DNA of 64,000 nucleotides from Bilabrum cf. latius (taxonomy: Eukaryota; Bigyra: Bicosoecida; Bigyra; Bicosoecida): assembly GCA_965178125.1 (NCBI GenBank), contig OZ237743.1, positions 496,001 through 560,000 on the forward strand, in the 5' to 3' direction. The stretch's first letter is position 1; each line of letters begins with the position of its first letter. Below, piece by piece: positions 23,401 to 35,473 of this stretch. A program made the position numbers and the translations under genes. Under the pieces are notes generated by a model, which made no database searches, was not told the origin of the DNA, and saw only the letters and a program-made list of their open reading frames with translations.

Positions 23401-23766
23401 GCCAGATGTGAAAGTCAACGTTTCGCACGGACCGGTCGCTGCGTCACGAAGCAAATTTTTCACAGAGAGGCGAGCTTTGCGAATGGAGTCCTTCGGGGAT
23501 CTACCAAACGCGTGACTAGAGCTTGGATTCCCAAAGTCGCTCTGGTGATCCAGATGTGCCACAATTGCAGAGCGAACTCGAGGATCCACCGGCGTAGTGC
23601 CATTGACATCCAGATAGACTACCCCTGGCATGGCTTCTGCAGTGTTTCTGTGAGGCGTCACCCGGCTGCGGCGTCCAAATCTAGATCGTGTGACGAGCGA
23701 TTGTGAACCAAGAGAGGGATGGATCAGGACAACGCAACACGCTATACGAAAACTAGACCCCATCAT
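20458..23766 (-). CDS. selenocysteine lyase/cysteine desulfurase fused to AlaX-like tRNA-editing domain
   Basis: 1,102 aa ending in TGA, with TAGs at 23371, 22591 and 22515. The N-terminal half is a class V PLP aminotransferase: VYLDVNGTTPVDP, GNPSSSHAFGR, FTSGGTES, the PLP Lys near residue 259 in LAGHKCYSTKG, FGGGQEDGRRAGTEN, and a likely catalytic Cys in AGAACHS (about 505), which favours the selenocysteine-lyase branch. The C-terminal third resembles AlaX/AlaRS second-additional domains: TVFHPQGGGQPSD (about 784), AMLLHSGGHLLDH (about 922), GYHFEDGPFVEYQG and CPCGGTHV (about 1051). AlaX proteins hydrolyse mischarged tRNA(Ala). The start at 23766 gives a hydrophobic then Arg/Ser-rich leader (MMGSSFRIACCVV), possibly mitochondrial; MPGVVYLDV at 23631 is the alternative. 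Only 4 nt separate the 23766 start from the upstream gene's TGA. Confidence 0.85.
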
Positions 23767-23770
23767 GAAT

Positions 23771-26700
23771 TCAATCAGAGCCTCGTGCAGACGCAGCCCC
23801 GGGGCCTGCATCTCGCTGCTGCTGCCGGATCAGCTGCAGCAGGCTGGCCAAGCCCTCGAACACTCCCACCCAGTCCCGGAAGGAGAGCGGCACGCCCTCC
23901 GACCCCTCCTCTCCGTCACCAGAGAAATTAAACAGGATCCCCGCGCATGGTTGCCCATCGATCTGCCCGGGACCGTCGTTCATGCCGGCGTCGGGTGGTC
24001 TCAAGTAGAACTGCCTGCCACGAACCGGCAGCTCGGCCGCAGCCCCAGCACCGGATGACGATGATCCACCCCTCCCAAACACAGAGGAAAAGAATCCTCC
24101 GGCCTTCACAATGGGAAGCTTGTTCTCTGCCACGTCCTTTTCCTCTGATGGAAGCAGGCTCACCTCCAGGGCGCCCTCAAAGCCGCAGCGGTCCTTAGCC
24201 ACCAGCGCGGCGCCAGCTATGAACCGCATCAGGAAGCCCCCCTTGGGGCGAGCGTCGTACTCGTCCGCTTGGTACTTAAGGCTACCTCGCCCCAGCTTTA
24301 TCCACCTCTGTTTCCAGCCAGTCACGGAGGGCTCCCCCTCCCTGTTGATGCCCAGCGTATCCACCTTGTTGCTGCGCCATCGCGATCTAGTGCACTTGTA
24401 GAGGTACCCCTCCAGCCGCGTGGCCCGCTCGACGGAAGCGCCGGAGGAGGAGGCCTGTCGAATGAGCTCTTTGGCAATCTGAACGTGTCTAGACGTCGCT
24501 ACCGCGCACCCAGTGGCTGAGACAGGCGCGGCCGGTGCTGCCTCCTCCCTCGGTACATAGGCAGGAGTGTCGCCACCCTTGGAGCTCACCGAGTCGTCGG
24601 CTGCTGCGGACGATGAAGATGCAGTTCCACCGGTGCTAGCATTGCCGTGGCTTTGAACCGCCGCATCTCCCGCTGCATCGTCCCCTGAATCTGGTGGGAC
24701 TGCCCCTGCAGACGACGGCTGGCCCAGACTTGCCTATATCTTGGCCGAAGCAAATGCGCCTTCCTAGCCGGAGGCTGTCGCAGCGGCAGCAGTAGACGGA
24801 GACGGCTGGCTGAAGGGTGCTGACAGCCCGTTGGTGGAGGCATCAATGCTGCCACCCGCCTCACTCTCTGCGCCTCGCCGCTGCTCACCAGCAGCTGCCG
24901 GCGCAGGTGCCCTGCCCATGAGGATGGCGTCTAGTGCAGCCACAGGCCCCATTGCGCTCTCAATCCGAGAGAGCCTAGCTAGGAACGACTCCATTTCTTT
25001 CACTGCCGCATTTGCCTCAGACGGGCCCACAGCCCCCTCCAGTGCTGGGTTCAGGCCTCCAGTACCCTTGCGAAGCGCAGACAGGAGCACTTGGTACTCG
25101 CGGTCGCGGCGCAGTAGCTGCCTAGCGAGTCGAATGGCACTGGACTCGATGGCTTGGCACTTTTCTCTTAGTCTCCTTATCCTGTGCACTGCCTTGTTGG
25201 CGTAGAGCAGGTGGGTGTTGGCTCGTTCAGTGGTCTTCTCCAGCGAGCCTCTCGCCTCATCGTACCGGTTCCAGAGCTCCAAGACCCCGCTGACCTCCAT
25301 GCCGGATTGGAACAGCTGCTACCACTGCTTGCGGTGCCGCGGCGTATCATCACCTGGTACTGGTGACTGCCCGCCAGCAATGGACTCCGCAGCTCCACCA
25401 CCCGCGGACCCCAGTGCACCAGCTGCCACATGCGGGGACGAAGCAGCATTGTCCCTACCCTGCCCCAAGCCATGCGCCGTGTCTCGGTCAGGCAGCGCCT
25501 CAAATGCCACAGAAAAAGGGTCTGGATCGTCCTGCTGCCCTCGGAGGGAATCATCAAACGCGGCCACCCGCGGATGCTCCGACTCGGACGGAAGAGGCGC
25601 CGTGCCTGCTGCTGACGTGCTCGTGCCTCCGCCGCCCTCGATCTCCTCGGATACCCGCAGTGCCCTGCCACCCCCCACGTCCGATACCTTAGGAAACCGC
25701 ACCTCCTCCAGGGCGCGGGACCATCGGTACCTCGCCAGCGTGTTGTGCACCTGCCGCTGTACCCCGAGCTGCTGCATCTAAGGCGCCTCTCGAACGGCAC
25801 GCGTGCTCAGGACCAGCTGCAGCACGAGCGCCCTCTGCTCCGCCGCCATCCGCATCCTGGCATGGTGCGCCGTCTCCCTCCACGCTACCGCGAGGTCCTT
25901 GGAGCAGCGGCTGGCCTCCGTGCTGGCTGCCTTGGCGGCTCGGCGGGCCCCTTGCAAGGTGGCCACGGCTCGCCTCACCGCATTGGCCACCTCGGCACAG
26001 CACCGCCCCGCGAGGCCCACGTCTCCCGTGCTCACCGCCGTGAATAGCCGCCCCAGCGCAAGGTCCGCCTCCTCCACAGGGTCCTGCCCCCGGATCCCGA
26101 ACACTGACCCTGCCCTGGCGCCGTCTGTCGCCTCTGGCACCTCAGCTGGGGGCTGCTCCGGGTTGCGCGGATGCCTGGCCTCTGGATCCTGCCCTACTGT
26201 GACCGTGTCCCTCCCAGTGGCCAAACTGGCGGCTTGGATGGCAGCGCCTCGGGACACACCGCTATCGAACGCCTGGGCAACGATGTCCCACACTGCGCGA
26301 GATGCCTCCTCGCCCGCCTGTCGGTACTTTCCCACCAAGCCCAGGTCGGAGCTGAGCAGCTGGCGGAAGACGCTCTAGGGCAGCACACCCTTTGTCGGCA
26401 CGTCCACTGGCAGGCCCACGGCCGGTATCGGGCTGTCTGACCCTGCCACCCCAGGGATTGGGATCATCTCGTCCCTGTCCCCGGCCGGGCTCGGACCTTC
26501 GCCGCGGTGTGCACCGGCAATCCGACTGGCAACAGCGAGAGCAGATGTGCGCCTCTCAGCGAGCTGGGCAGGCGAGTCTCCGGGCTGGGCGGCCCCGTCG
26601 GGGACAGGCGCAGGGCTGTTCGTGGCTCCATTCCCGTCGGCTGCGCGCGCCCCAGCCCTCCGCTTGCGGGTCCTCACACCAGATGACGACTTCCAAATCT

Positions 26701-27201
26701 CGGTAGAAGCGTTGGTTGCGGCTGTAGGAGCACCGGCAGCGGTGGGTTGCCCTGTTGGGGCACCACGTCCCGCATCATCTGCAACATCAGCAGTAGCGGC
26801 AGCGGTGGCCTTTTTCAGGGCAAGGTTTCGTTTGGCGCGCGCTGCCGCCCCCGATAGCTTGGATTGAATCGCACGAGCTGCAGCATATCTGCCCAACTTG
26901 TCAGCAAGGGCGGGAACACCAGGCGGCAGGGGCGGGCTGCGGCTGTGACCGCCCGGCTCACTGTCATTCCCACTCCCTGGTTCGCTCACTTCTTGCACAC
27001 CATCCAATCCACTGATCCCCCTCAATTCCGCCTCATCCTCCTCGCCGGCAGTGTTGCGTCTGACCATGAATGACCGGCGAACACGCTTGACGACAGTGCC
27101 TCGAGTCGTCCCACTGCCTCGGGTCGATCGAGGCGGCTTGCTGCCGTCGCGCTTGCGAGCCCGGCTGCCAGACCTTTCCGCTCTGGATTGATCGCTATCA
27201 C

Positions 27202-27233
<32 letters not shown>

Positions 27234-30200
27234 CGTGTTTGGCTGCCATCCCCGGCATCGGAATCACTGCTGAAGCCAGCACTCGGGGACGCGCCCGGGG
27301 TTACCGGTCTGGAGTTGGTGTCAAAGTCCTCTGATCTGCCCGTGGATGCGGTATCAGAGCCACTCGTGTCAGATCCGGCAGAGCTTGCACCCCTGTTACG
27401 CTTCTTGTCTCGCTTGTGTGCATCCCTGCCTTGCATTCTGTGCTTGCGCCCACGGTGCCTCTTGCCAAGGTGCCCCTTCCTGTTGCTGCCAGGGGACGGA
27501 GAGGCGCGACCGCTAGACGCCACTGGTGATTGCACCCCCGCTCTGCGAACAGACTCCATGAGCGCAAATAGGTGATTCGCACCTTGTTGGTCCGTGCTGG
27601 CCTGCCGCGACAGACCAAAGGTCATCTGAGGCAGCACGGACACTCCAGCTGCTGGCGCTTGCCTGCTGGTTTGTCGTCGTTTGGACGCCTCTTTGAGCTG
27701 GGCGGCCAGTCGCATGGTATGCCTCCGGGTCTTTGCGCTCTGCTGCATGGCCTTATCAAGCTACCGCTTCATTCTTTCGATGGCAAGCTCTGACTGCTGC
27801 CTGACCGCCGCCAACGACTCGCTTGCATCCATGCGAGCCGCCTCCAGCGCCAGCCTCAGTCCCTAATTCTCGCGCTCGGCCCGGTCTGCGCGCGCCCTCA
27901 GCTCACCCTCCGTATCTAGTCGGAAGGTGAGCGTGAAAGGCCCCACAGAGGGGACGCCCTCCAGCAATGACTTGACCTGGTCAGCGGTGCGACCCATCGT
28001 GGAGCGTTCGTTGACTGCAGCGAGGCCCAAACCCGGGCGAATGCGCGCCCAGTCGGGCGTGATGTCGTGTGCGTTGTGCATTTCTGCCTGCGTGCGCTGC
28101 CTTGGGTTGAGCCTGTACAGGCTCTCTATGACCACCACACACCTGGGCTACGAGCCCGACGGACCAATCCTCTGCCGCGTCTATGTTGGGCCCTCCACGG
28201 CCACTTTAGCGCTCGCAGTTGCCGATGAGCTGTTGTCCTGTTGTTGCATCGCCATGGGTGGAGGCGCTAGCATCCTCGGGGGCTTTGATTCACTGAGGAG
28301 CTGGGCTTCAGCTGCCGCAACAGAAGCACCGAGGGTATCACTACTAGCTGCTGCTTGTGCCCCATGGTAGCCAGTGGAGCTCGCCAACCGGCTGCCACTG
28401 CCTTCCCCGTTGCTCTTGGAGGAAGAAGACGAGAAGCCTGACACATCGGTTGGCTGTAATAAACTCGCGGATGACGCGGAACGGTCCTGCACTGCCTGCT
28501 CGCGAGGAGCTGCGGTGGCCGGGGCGTCAGCTGCTTGGCTCGCCTGCCACTGTCCGCTGCCCCCTTGTTTCTTCCATGCCCGAGCCCGAGCCGCTTGCCT
28601 TCGTTTGCGCCATGCGTCGCTCTGCTGTGCCGATCCCACCGCAATGGCGACCGGTTGGCCAGCGCCAGTCGCACGCGGGGTGGGCGCAGATGGCCCCTGG
28701 CCAGTGCCATTTCCGATGACTCGCAGGCTGCTTTGAGACCTCTGTGGCGATGCCGGGGGCATTCGAGACCCGAACGTCGCATCCGACGCGAATGACGCGA
28801 ACCTGCGATCTAAGGCACCTCGCGGGGTACTCCCTGCACCGCTTGCATCGCTCGCGCCGCCGCCCAGTGCGGCAGGTCCCAAAGGTAGCGGAGCCATGCT
28901 CGCCGAAGAAACACCCCTCTGCCCCGCGGCGATGGGACTAGCAGCGGGAGAGGAGAGGTGCTTACGCGCCCCAACACCTCCCCGCCTGGCTGCTTTCTGC
29001 TGCTGGAGAGCTTGATGCGCCACGTGATCCCGGTCCGCCTCCACCTGCAGAGCCTCGGGCGAGGCATCGATGACCGATGCAACCGCCCTGTCGGCTATCA
29101 GCGGCAGCCTGCTGGCATCTGCATGCATGTCCCAGCCGTGGCCGGCCCCCGGTTCCCCAAACACGGACAGTCCGGCGGCTCCCCTCTCCATGAACTTGAT
29201 GCCGAGCGGCAGCCCCATGCTCTTGTCGAACGTCACGGTGAAGTCGGGCAGCTGGAGGGCAGAGATGGGGTACTCGTTGATGCCTTGCTCTCCCCCGGGC
29301 AGCTGATCAACAAAATCAGGGCCAGTGTGTCCTTCGGTGCTGCTGTTCCATCGCACTACGGGGCGCACGCTGGCGGTGAGGACACCGTCTGCCTGCTTGC
29401 CCCCGCTCTCATCTTTGAGCACCGACGACAGAAACGTCACGTCAGGGCGCAGCATCGGCGGATCTCGTTTCTAGAGCGGGGCAAGATCGTGCCCCTCGTG
29501 GTGGTTGCTGGCAGTGGCATCGCCCTCCCGGAGCTGGTCCAACACGCGGCTGAGCTGGCTGTGGGACAGCTCGTCGGCAAGCTTGCGATTGAGCCACCGA
29601 ACGCGTTGGCGCAGCTAGTCTCGTTCCATTGACAGTGTTGCTATCGCATTTTCTTCCTCGTGGCTCGGACGAGGTCTGTGATGCTGCCGGCCAGAGGCAC
29701 GCTTCCGGTATCTTGAACGCTTTCCACTGCGTCCAGGGCCTTTTCCGCCTCTTTTCTACCCATTCTATTTGCTTTTCTAAGTTACTGTGCTCTGCCGTTC
29801 GCCACGATCTTCCTCATCTCGATCGGCTGCACCATGAACGGCTACATCGTCTTGAAGTCCCTTGGATGATGCTTCTGAGGACCCCCCAGAAACATGCGCG
29901 GCATCCTGGCTCCCACGAGTTGAAGTGCTGCCTACCATTGCCAACTTGCCTACAATCTTTGCGGCCACACCAGCGAAGGCGGACATAGACAAGCTCTACG
30001 TAGCGGTAAGCCGCCCGGATTTGTCCGCGCCTACTTGATTGGCAGCTGGCGAGGTACTCTGCTAGCCACCTTTACCATGACTCTCGTGCACACTGGTATT
30101 CAACTATTGAGGATTCCGAGCCACCTCATGGGGCTACTTCGAGGCTAACTGGTCCAATGCAGGATCGCCTGGATTCTCGGATACGCCTGGACCTTGGACA

Positions 30201-30373
30201 GACTCATCGCTATCCACTCGGCTCTTGTCTTCTGTATCGGATGATGCATGTTTGCTCTCAAAATACCCCTCTTGAACCTAGACCGCCTTCCCTCCGGTTT
30301 CGACGCGGTGCATCGCTTCTTCCCACAGCGCCTTCTTGGCCTCCTTCTTGTCCTCAAGCCGTGACTCGCTCAT
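23771..30373 (-). CDS. large scaffold protein: PDZ-like, coiled coil, helical (BAR-like?) and PH domains
   Basis: About 2,200 aa ending in TGA, with roughly 19 in-frame TAGs. Order: an acidic/basic N-terminus (MSESRLEDKKEAKK), an amphipathic FAGVAAKIVGKLA helix, a coiled coil (about 200-270), a PDZ-like first half (DFTVTFDKSMGLPLGIKF, about 377), a Ser/Gln-rich insert of about 330 residues, a PDZ-like second half (RPGLGLAAVNERSTMG then VGPFTLTFR, about 780), a second coiled coil, a low-complexity Ser/Arg region, an alpha-helical segment (about 1340-1770) that could be BAR-like, and a PH domain (RLEGYLYKC to FRDWVGVFEGL, about 1985-2170). A role at membranes is inferred from PH plus helices. 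An ATG at 30502 extends the frame 43 codons upstream, bounded by TAA. Between 29640 and 29830 the protein-like signal moves among frames (see findings). Confidence 0.7.
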
Positions 30374-30553
30374 CGCACCAGCAGTGCGTTCATGCCAATG
30401 GCAGCAGAACTATGATACTGGTTGCTACCGCGCTTCGTTGTACTGCCCAGGACTTGTTAATGCTTGCTGCACCCCACCGCTGCCTTTTTGCCGTCGCATC
30501 ATCACACAGTGCCCGGCCGAATATGGGAATAATTATCCATAGGTGAAGTTCGC

Positions 30554-33500
30554 TCAAACAGTACCAATGGAACAACTCAACTTCTCCAACCATACCACCG
30601 GCGGTACCCCGCTGCTCACCGTTGGGCCACTGCCCAGAGCGAGCGCCAGCCCAGCCTGCACGTCCCCCATCGGCCCCGCCTCGCTCGCAGATAGCTTGCC
30701 CGCTTCTCTCATCGCCGAAAGCTGCGCATCCTGGCCAGTACTAAATGCCGCCAGACCTCCTCCACCCCCGGCGAGCTTCCTCTGCCTCGACCCGCCAGCG
30801 GCTGCCCCCGGACCCGCACCCGCACGTCGACCGAATCGCGGCAACCCTAGCCCTGCCCCACGCCTGCCCCTGCCTTTGTCACTGCCACCTGCCGTACTTC
30901 CATCCTCCCCGCGCCCGAGCAGCGCCAGATCAGCCAGTCTGCTCTTCGCACCCTCGTCCCCAGCAGCTGCCGCTTCCTCATCCCCTCCTAACCAGCCATC
31001 AGCACCCGCGCCCGCACCCGCGCCTGCACCTTCTGCGTCCCACCCTATGCGCCTGTCACCAGCAACGTCCGCGGCGACATCCAGCCGAGGGGTGCACCGG
31101 AGAGAAAATCGCACGCTACAATGACCCAAACCTGACACGCGCGCCGAAAGCCTAGCTTCGGTTCCCCCGCCCCCCCTCCCCCCTGCGGGCTCCACCGCCA
31201 CGGCTGCAAGCCCGCTCGCGCTCCCGACCAGCTGCCCTCCATCCGCTCGCAGTGCAGCGTCGCAGGCCACGACCAGAGGCACCGTGCCGCTGACATCGGG
31301 ACTCCCCGTCATGCCAACAGTTAAGCGCCCCTTACCGCCAGTGTCTACAGCAGCCACGGCGGTGCAGGAACGCCAACGGAAGAGAGCGGGTGCACCTAGA
31401 GCCCGCGAGGGGTCGGCCGCCCCTCTATGAGCGCCCGCCATATTGGCCTCATCGGGGGCACGCAGCGCCACAGCTACCGTCGATGCTTCCTGGGCGGCTC
31501 CCTTCTCGCCAGCCATTGCGTCTGGTCGCAGCCACGATGGGGTGGGGGAGGCAAGACCCACCCCGGTGGAGCCCTTTGAGAGACCCGCGCCGCGCCGCTC
31601 GGGAGGACCGTGCACGGTTGCGGTTGCGGCCGACTCGGTGGACTCTCGCATGTAGCTGTAGCGATCATCGGCCTCCTCGTGCGATTCTTCGTCTGCATAG
31701 GTCCGAGGGTCGCGCTAGCCACTGGATGCCGCACCGCTCGACCTGTGGGTCGCATCCAGCTTAAACGTGTCGAGAAGCGCGAGCGCATTGGGAGCGCGAA
31801 TCGCAAGCGTGAGTCGACCGGACAAAGCACCTGTGGACAAGTTCTTACCTCCCGCGCTAGACTTATTGCCACTGATTTGCTGATCGGGATACAACGCCAT
31901 CACGACGGCGCGACAGCTAGTGCGCCGCAGTTCTTCTGCGTGCTTGAGGCACAGCTTCCAGAGGTCCTTGGTGGCTCGCGACAGTGGTCTAGCCAAAGCG
32001 ACACCAGGAACAGAGGCACCCGCGCCAGCACTCGATGCATCGGTGCGACCACGAGCAGAACCTGAGGCAGCACTGGCACGGTCCTGGCTCGAGGCAGGAC
32101 CTGGCCCACCAGCTGCCGCGCCTGAATGCCTCTGCCGGGCGGCACTTCGATCGGCTGGTGCTCGCTTTGATGCCACCGTGGCACGGCCCGGGATCCGAGA
32201 GTGATATTGACCGACGTAATGGCTCCTGCGCGCAGCCTGCGTGTCTCTTGTGGATGCAATGCCACCACCAGTGATCACACCCCTCTCGGTGCCTCTTCGC
32301 ATGCCCGAGTCTTGTGCGCTGCCTTTCCCCTTGGCGGTGCCGAAGCGCGCGATACGCTTACCATGAAGCTCCCTGCATTGTTCCCTCGATCCTCGGCGAG
32401 GGCGGCCCGCATCCTCAGAGCTGGCAGTCGCACCAGATCCATTACCGGCCATTCCAGCTCGCCCGGTGCCAGAGCTGCCTCGATTCGACGCTGGCTGCAC
32501 GCCACCTGCAACTGCATCTGTTGCAGGTCTTTCGGCTCTGTGGGAATGTATACTCTGTGCCTCTTGCTTGCCACCGGTAACTCGCGCGCTGAGTACCCCT
32601 GTTCGGCTCCTGCCCCTACCCCCACCCCTACCCCTGCCTCGTTCTCTCGATCCACGTGAGGGAGCACCCTGCGCAGCAGTAGTTGCCGCTGCTATGCTTG
32701 GTTGCCTGGCCGCATAGCTTCTTGTAGTGTTGGCCTGCGCTAGTCCTATATCGTCGTCCTTATGGGCACCTCCCGCACTGGCAGCAGTGGCAGAGGCAGA
32801 GGTAGTGACCGGGTGCCGTCCGTCTTGCGCCCCATCGATCGCCCTTGCCTCAGAGCCTGCTTCTGCCTCTGCACTAGCAGCAGCAGCAGCAGCAGGTCTC
32901 CTGGCCCTGCATCTGAGCACCAGTAGTCCAGCCGCAAGCTGCTTCCTGGAAGGCCTGTCCGCGTCCCGCACCCACCCCATCACGGCTCTTGTTGCCTGGA
33001 CCAGGTTGATGCTCAGCGATAGGAACGCAACTTGCCAGCCGATGAGGGTGCTGATGGCCGGGAGTGGGGCTGCTGGTGGCCACAACTTGCCTCCTCCAGC
33101 CCCACCCCTGCTTCTCCCCTTCGGTGGCACCGACAGCTGCTGGCTATGCGAGCCTCCAGGGCACCACAGGCCGACCCATGCCTCTGAGCAAGGCCCACCC
33201 TCTCCTTCAGCGCCTCTCAGTTCCAACGCCGCCAGCACCAGCCCTCCGTCCGAGCTCCAGCCCATCACTCTTACCCTATCCCATGCACTGCGGCCCCCTG
33301 GTCCCTCCCCCTGGATCCACCCGCCGGGCCTAAGCTCTCGCACCCTGTGGCTGCGGGCCATGAAACCTACGCCCCTGCGCAGCAGCTCGCCCAGAGTGAA
33401 GCCTTCGGGCAGCCGCACGGGCATGTACTGGCTGATGCCGGTGCACAGTAACGAGCTAGAGGGCAGCGGGCCCCACGCCGCGTCGTCATCGCCGCTGCTA

Positions 33501-34471
33501 GCAGATCCACTCTGCTGAACTCCCGGCACTGTCGCACCCCGACTCCGGTCCAGCCCCCCGCCAGCGGTCCTGCCAGTCCTCGCGGGTCCGATCTGCTGCC
33601 AGGCCCACGGATGGGCGGGGTTAGGGGGACCCGATGCCTTCGTTCTCGACAGCCCGTCCATGCTCGGCAGCACTGCAGTGAGCTGCAGGCAGGCGCTGGC
33701 GCTGCAGGACGCCGCCTGCACCGCGGGGTGCTGCGAGCCCAGAGCACCCGCTCGCTCTGTCAGGTGCCGGCTTAGGGCGCCAAGGCGTGCCCCACGGCGA
33801 GGCAAAGGGACAATGGAGCGCTTTAGCGGCAGCTACAACGTCCAGTGGCTTCCAGTCTCGGATGCGTCCCGGCTGCCAGCAGTGCCTGTAGAGGCTGCTG
33901 CTCGGTTCCGGTCTGGTCGGCGGCTCGGCAGAACATCTTCGAGCCGCTCGCTTCCGAACGCCGAACCGCACTTTCCAGCAGCGCTTAAAGCACCTTTGCT
34001 TGCCAGCGGTATGCGGCGGTCGTGGAGCTTTCTGCTCGCGGCGAGCTCAAGCAGCTGCGACTCGCTCAAAGCTCCCATGCAGACGCAGCATGACAGCCGC
34101 AGGCGAGCGCACATATCAGTCAATGGCTCTGCCCCTCGATTCAAACGAAATCTTGCCATCTTTTCGGCATGACTGGCGAATCGCAAACGGCGTACCCATC
34201 GAAATGCACGCACTGCCGCCTGCACTGCTGAACGCGCCGCACATGATGGCCTTGGTCCGGCAGGTGTGCCACGACTGATCAACTGTGTGAGACTGCTCAT
34301 GATAGAGTCTGGAATACTCCATCGACGAGCCAGGCCTAGCCAGACATCTTCCACACTCAACCGAGAGTAGCATTTCGTGGATGTAATTATTACATTGGTT
34401 ATTTCTGGCAGTTCCAGGAATTCTGCCACCCTATCCAGGGGAAGATGCTCAAATTTATTCGTCGCATCCAT
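30554..34471 (-). CDS. F-box-like protein with long low-complexity region
   Basis: 1,305 aa ending in TGA, with TAGs at 33833 and 31715. The ATG follows an in-frame TGA. The N-terminus (FEHLPLDRVAEFLELPEITN ... EDVWLGLARRWS) fits an F-box, which would recruit a substrate to an SCF ubiquitin ligase. The middle has weakly WD-like pieces (DRVRVMGWSSDGGLVLAALE) and two possible hydrophobic strands. About 400 residues of Ser/Arg/Gly/Ala-rich sequence follow, then a conserved-looking patch (TKDLWKLCLKHAEELRR ... LYPDQQ) and a final domain I cannot place. The F-box call is by pattern only; the rest is unrecognised. The two TAG-joined segments keep frame and composition. Confidence 0.6.
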
Positions 34472-34638
34472 ATCATTACAAGCCTAGCTAAGCAGTCATT
34501 GCGGGATCAAGGTAAGAACCAAGTGCACGTACAATGCGATGCAGTCTGAAATAACACGTCACTTCGATCCGATCAAAAATCGATTTCGGTCGACCAGTGA
34601 ACCCGAATCGGGGGTATATTGAAGAATTTGTGGATAAG

Positions 34639-35473
34639 ATGGCCAAGACGGCTGCAAAGGAAGACGCAGTGAGATTTATGCACTTGTTTATAACAGAATG
34701 ACTGTAATATGTACCACGAGTATAACCTCATAAGCGAGATGGTGGTCCTTGTTACCCTCGCTTGGAACTGCAATCGGCTTGTATACAGGATTGCTTGGGT
34801 ATCAGTACCGTAGACCCGCATTCGTTCTATTCAGTATATCTGCTTGCACACGATAGGCATGATAACCTCTCGATAAGGTGCTGTAGTGCGCAATGAAGCT
34901 TCAAGATGGTCTGCAGCGATACATGCGGCAGCCTCGTTTTGCGTGTGTACTGAATAGATTGCAATACGCCCTGGCCAACTGTGTAAACCTTCTATTTCAC
35001 CAACTCGAGTGACGCAGAAGGCCGCCCCCGCCGCCGCTGCCGCCACTGAGCCCACCGGGCCCCAGCTGGGACCCGTCGTGAAGGAGGGAGAGACCGTGTT
35101 CGGTGTTGCCCACATCTTTGCTTCCATGAACGACACTTTCGTGCACGTGACTGATATCTCTGGTCGGGAGACTATCGTCCGCGTGACCGGCGGAATGAAG
35201 GTGAAGAAGGATTCCGACGAGTCGTCCCCCTACGCTGCCCAGATGGCTGCCGTGGATGTGGCTGCCCGCTGCAAGGAGGTTGGCATCACTGCCCTGCACA
35301 TCAAGGTGCGCGGATACGGTGGAAACAGGTCCCGCAGCCTCGGCCCCGGCGCCCCCTCGGCCCTCCGTGCCCTTGCCCGTTCCGGCCTGCAGATCGGCCG
35401 AGTGGAGGACGTGACCCCCATCCCCACCGATGGTACCCGCAGGCGCTCCGGCCGCCGCGGTCGCCGTCTCTGA
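34639..35473 (+). CDS. RPS14: 40S ribosomal protein uS11 (RPS14)
   Basis: CDS is join(34639..34668, 35018..35473), 161 aa, ending in TGA. Exon 1 encodes [10 protein letters not shown]; exon 2 continues [12 protein letters not shown] into the conserved [50 protein letters not shown] and the basic C-terminus ending [10 protein letters not shown]. uS11 sits on the platform of the small ribosomal subunit near the mRNA exit. Codons are strongly GC-ending, as expected of a highly expressed gene, and there is no TAG. An intron right after the first codons is typical of ribosomal protein genes. Its start faces the F-box gene across 167 bp. Confidence 0.93.
34669..35017 (+). other. intron in uS11 gene (349 nt)
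   Basis: Donor GTGAGA after codon 10 and acceptor GACGCAG before AAG GCC. The interior is AT-rich compared with the exons. Splicing gives the expected uS11 N-terminus in phase 0. I infer the donor from the only good ATG-bearing exon upstream. Confidence 0.75.
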
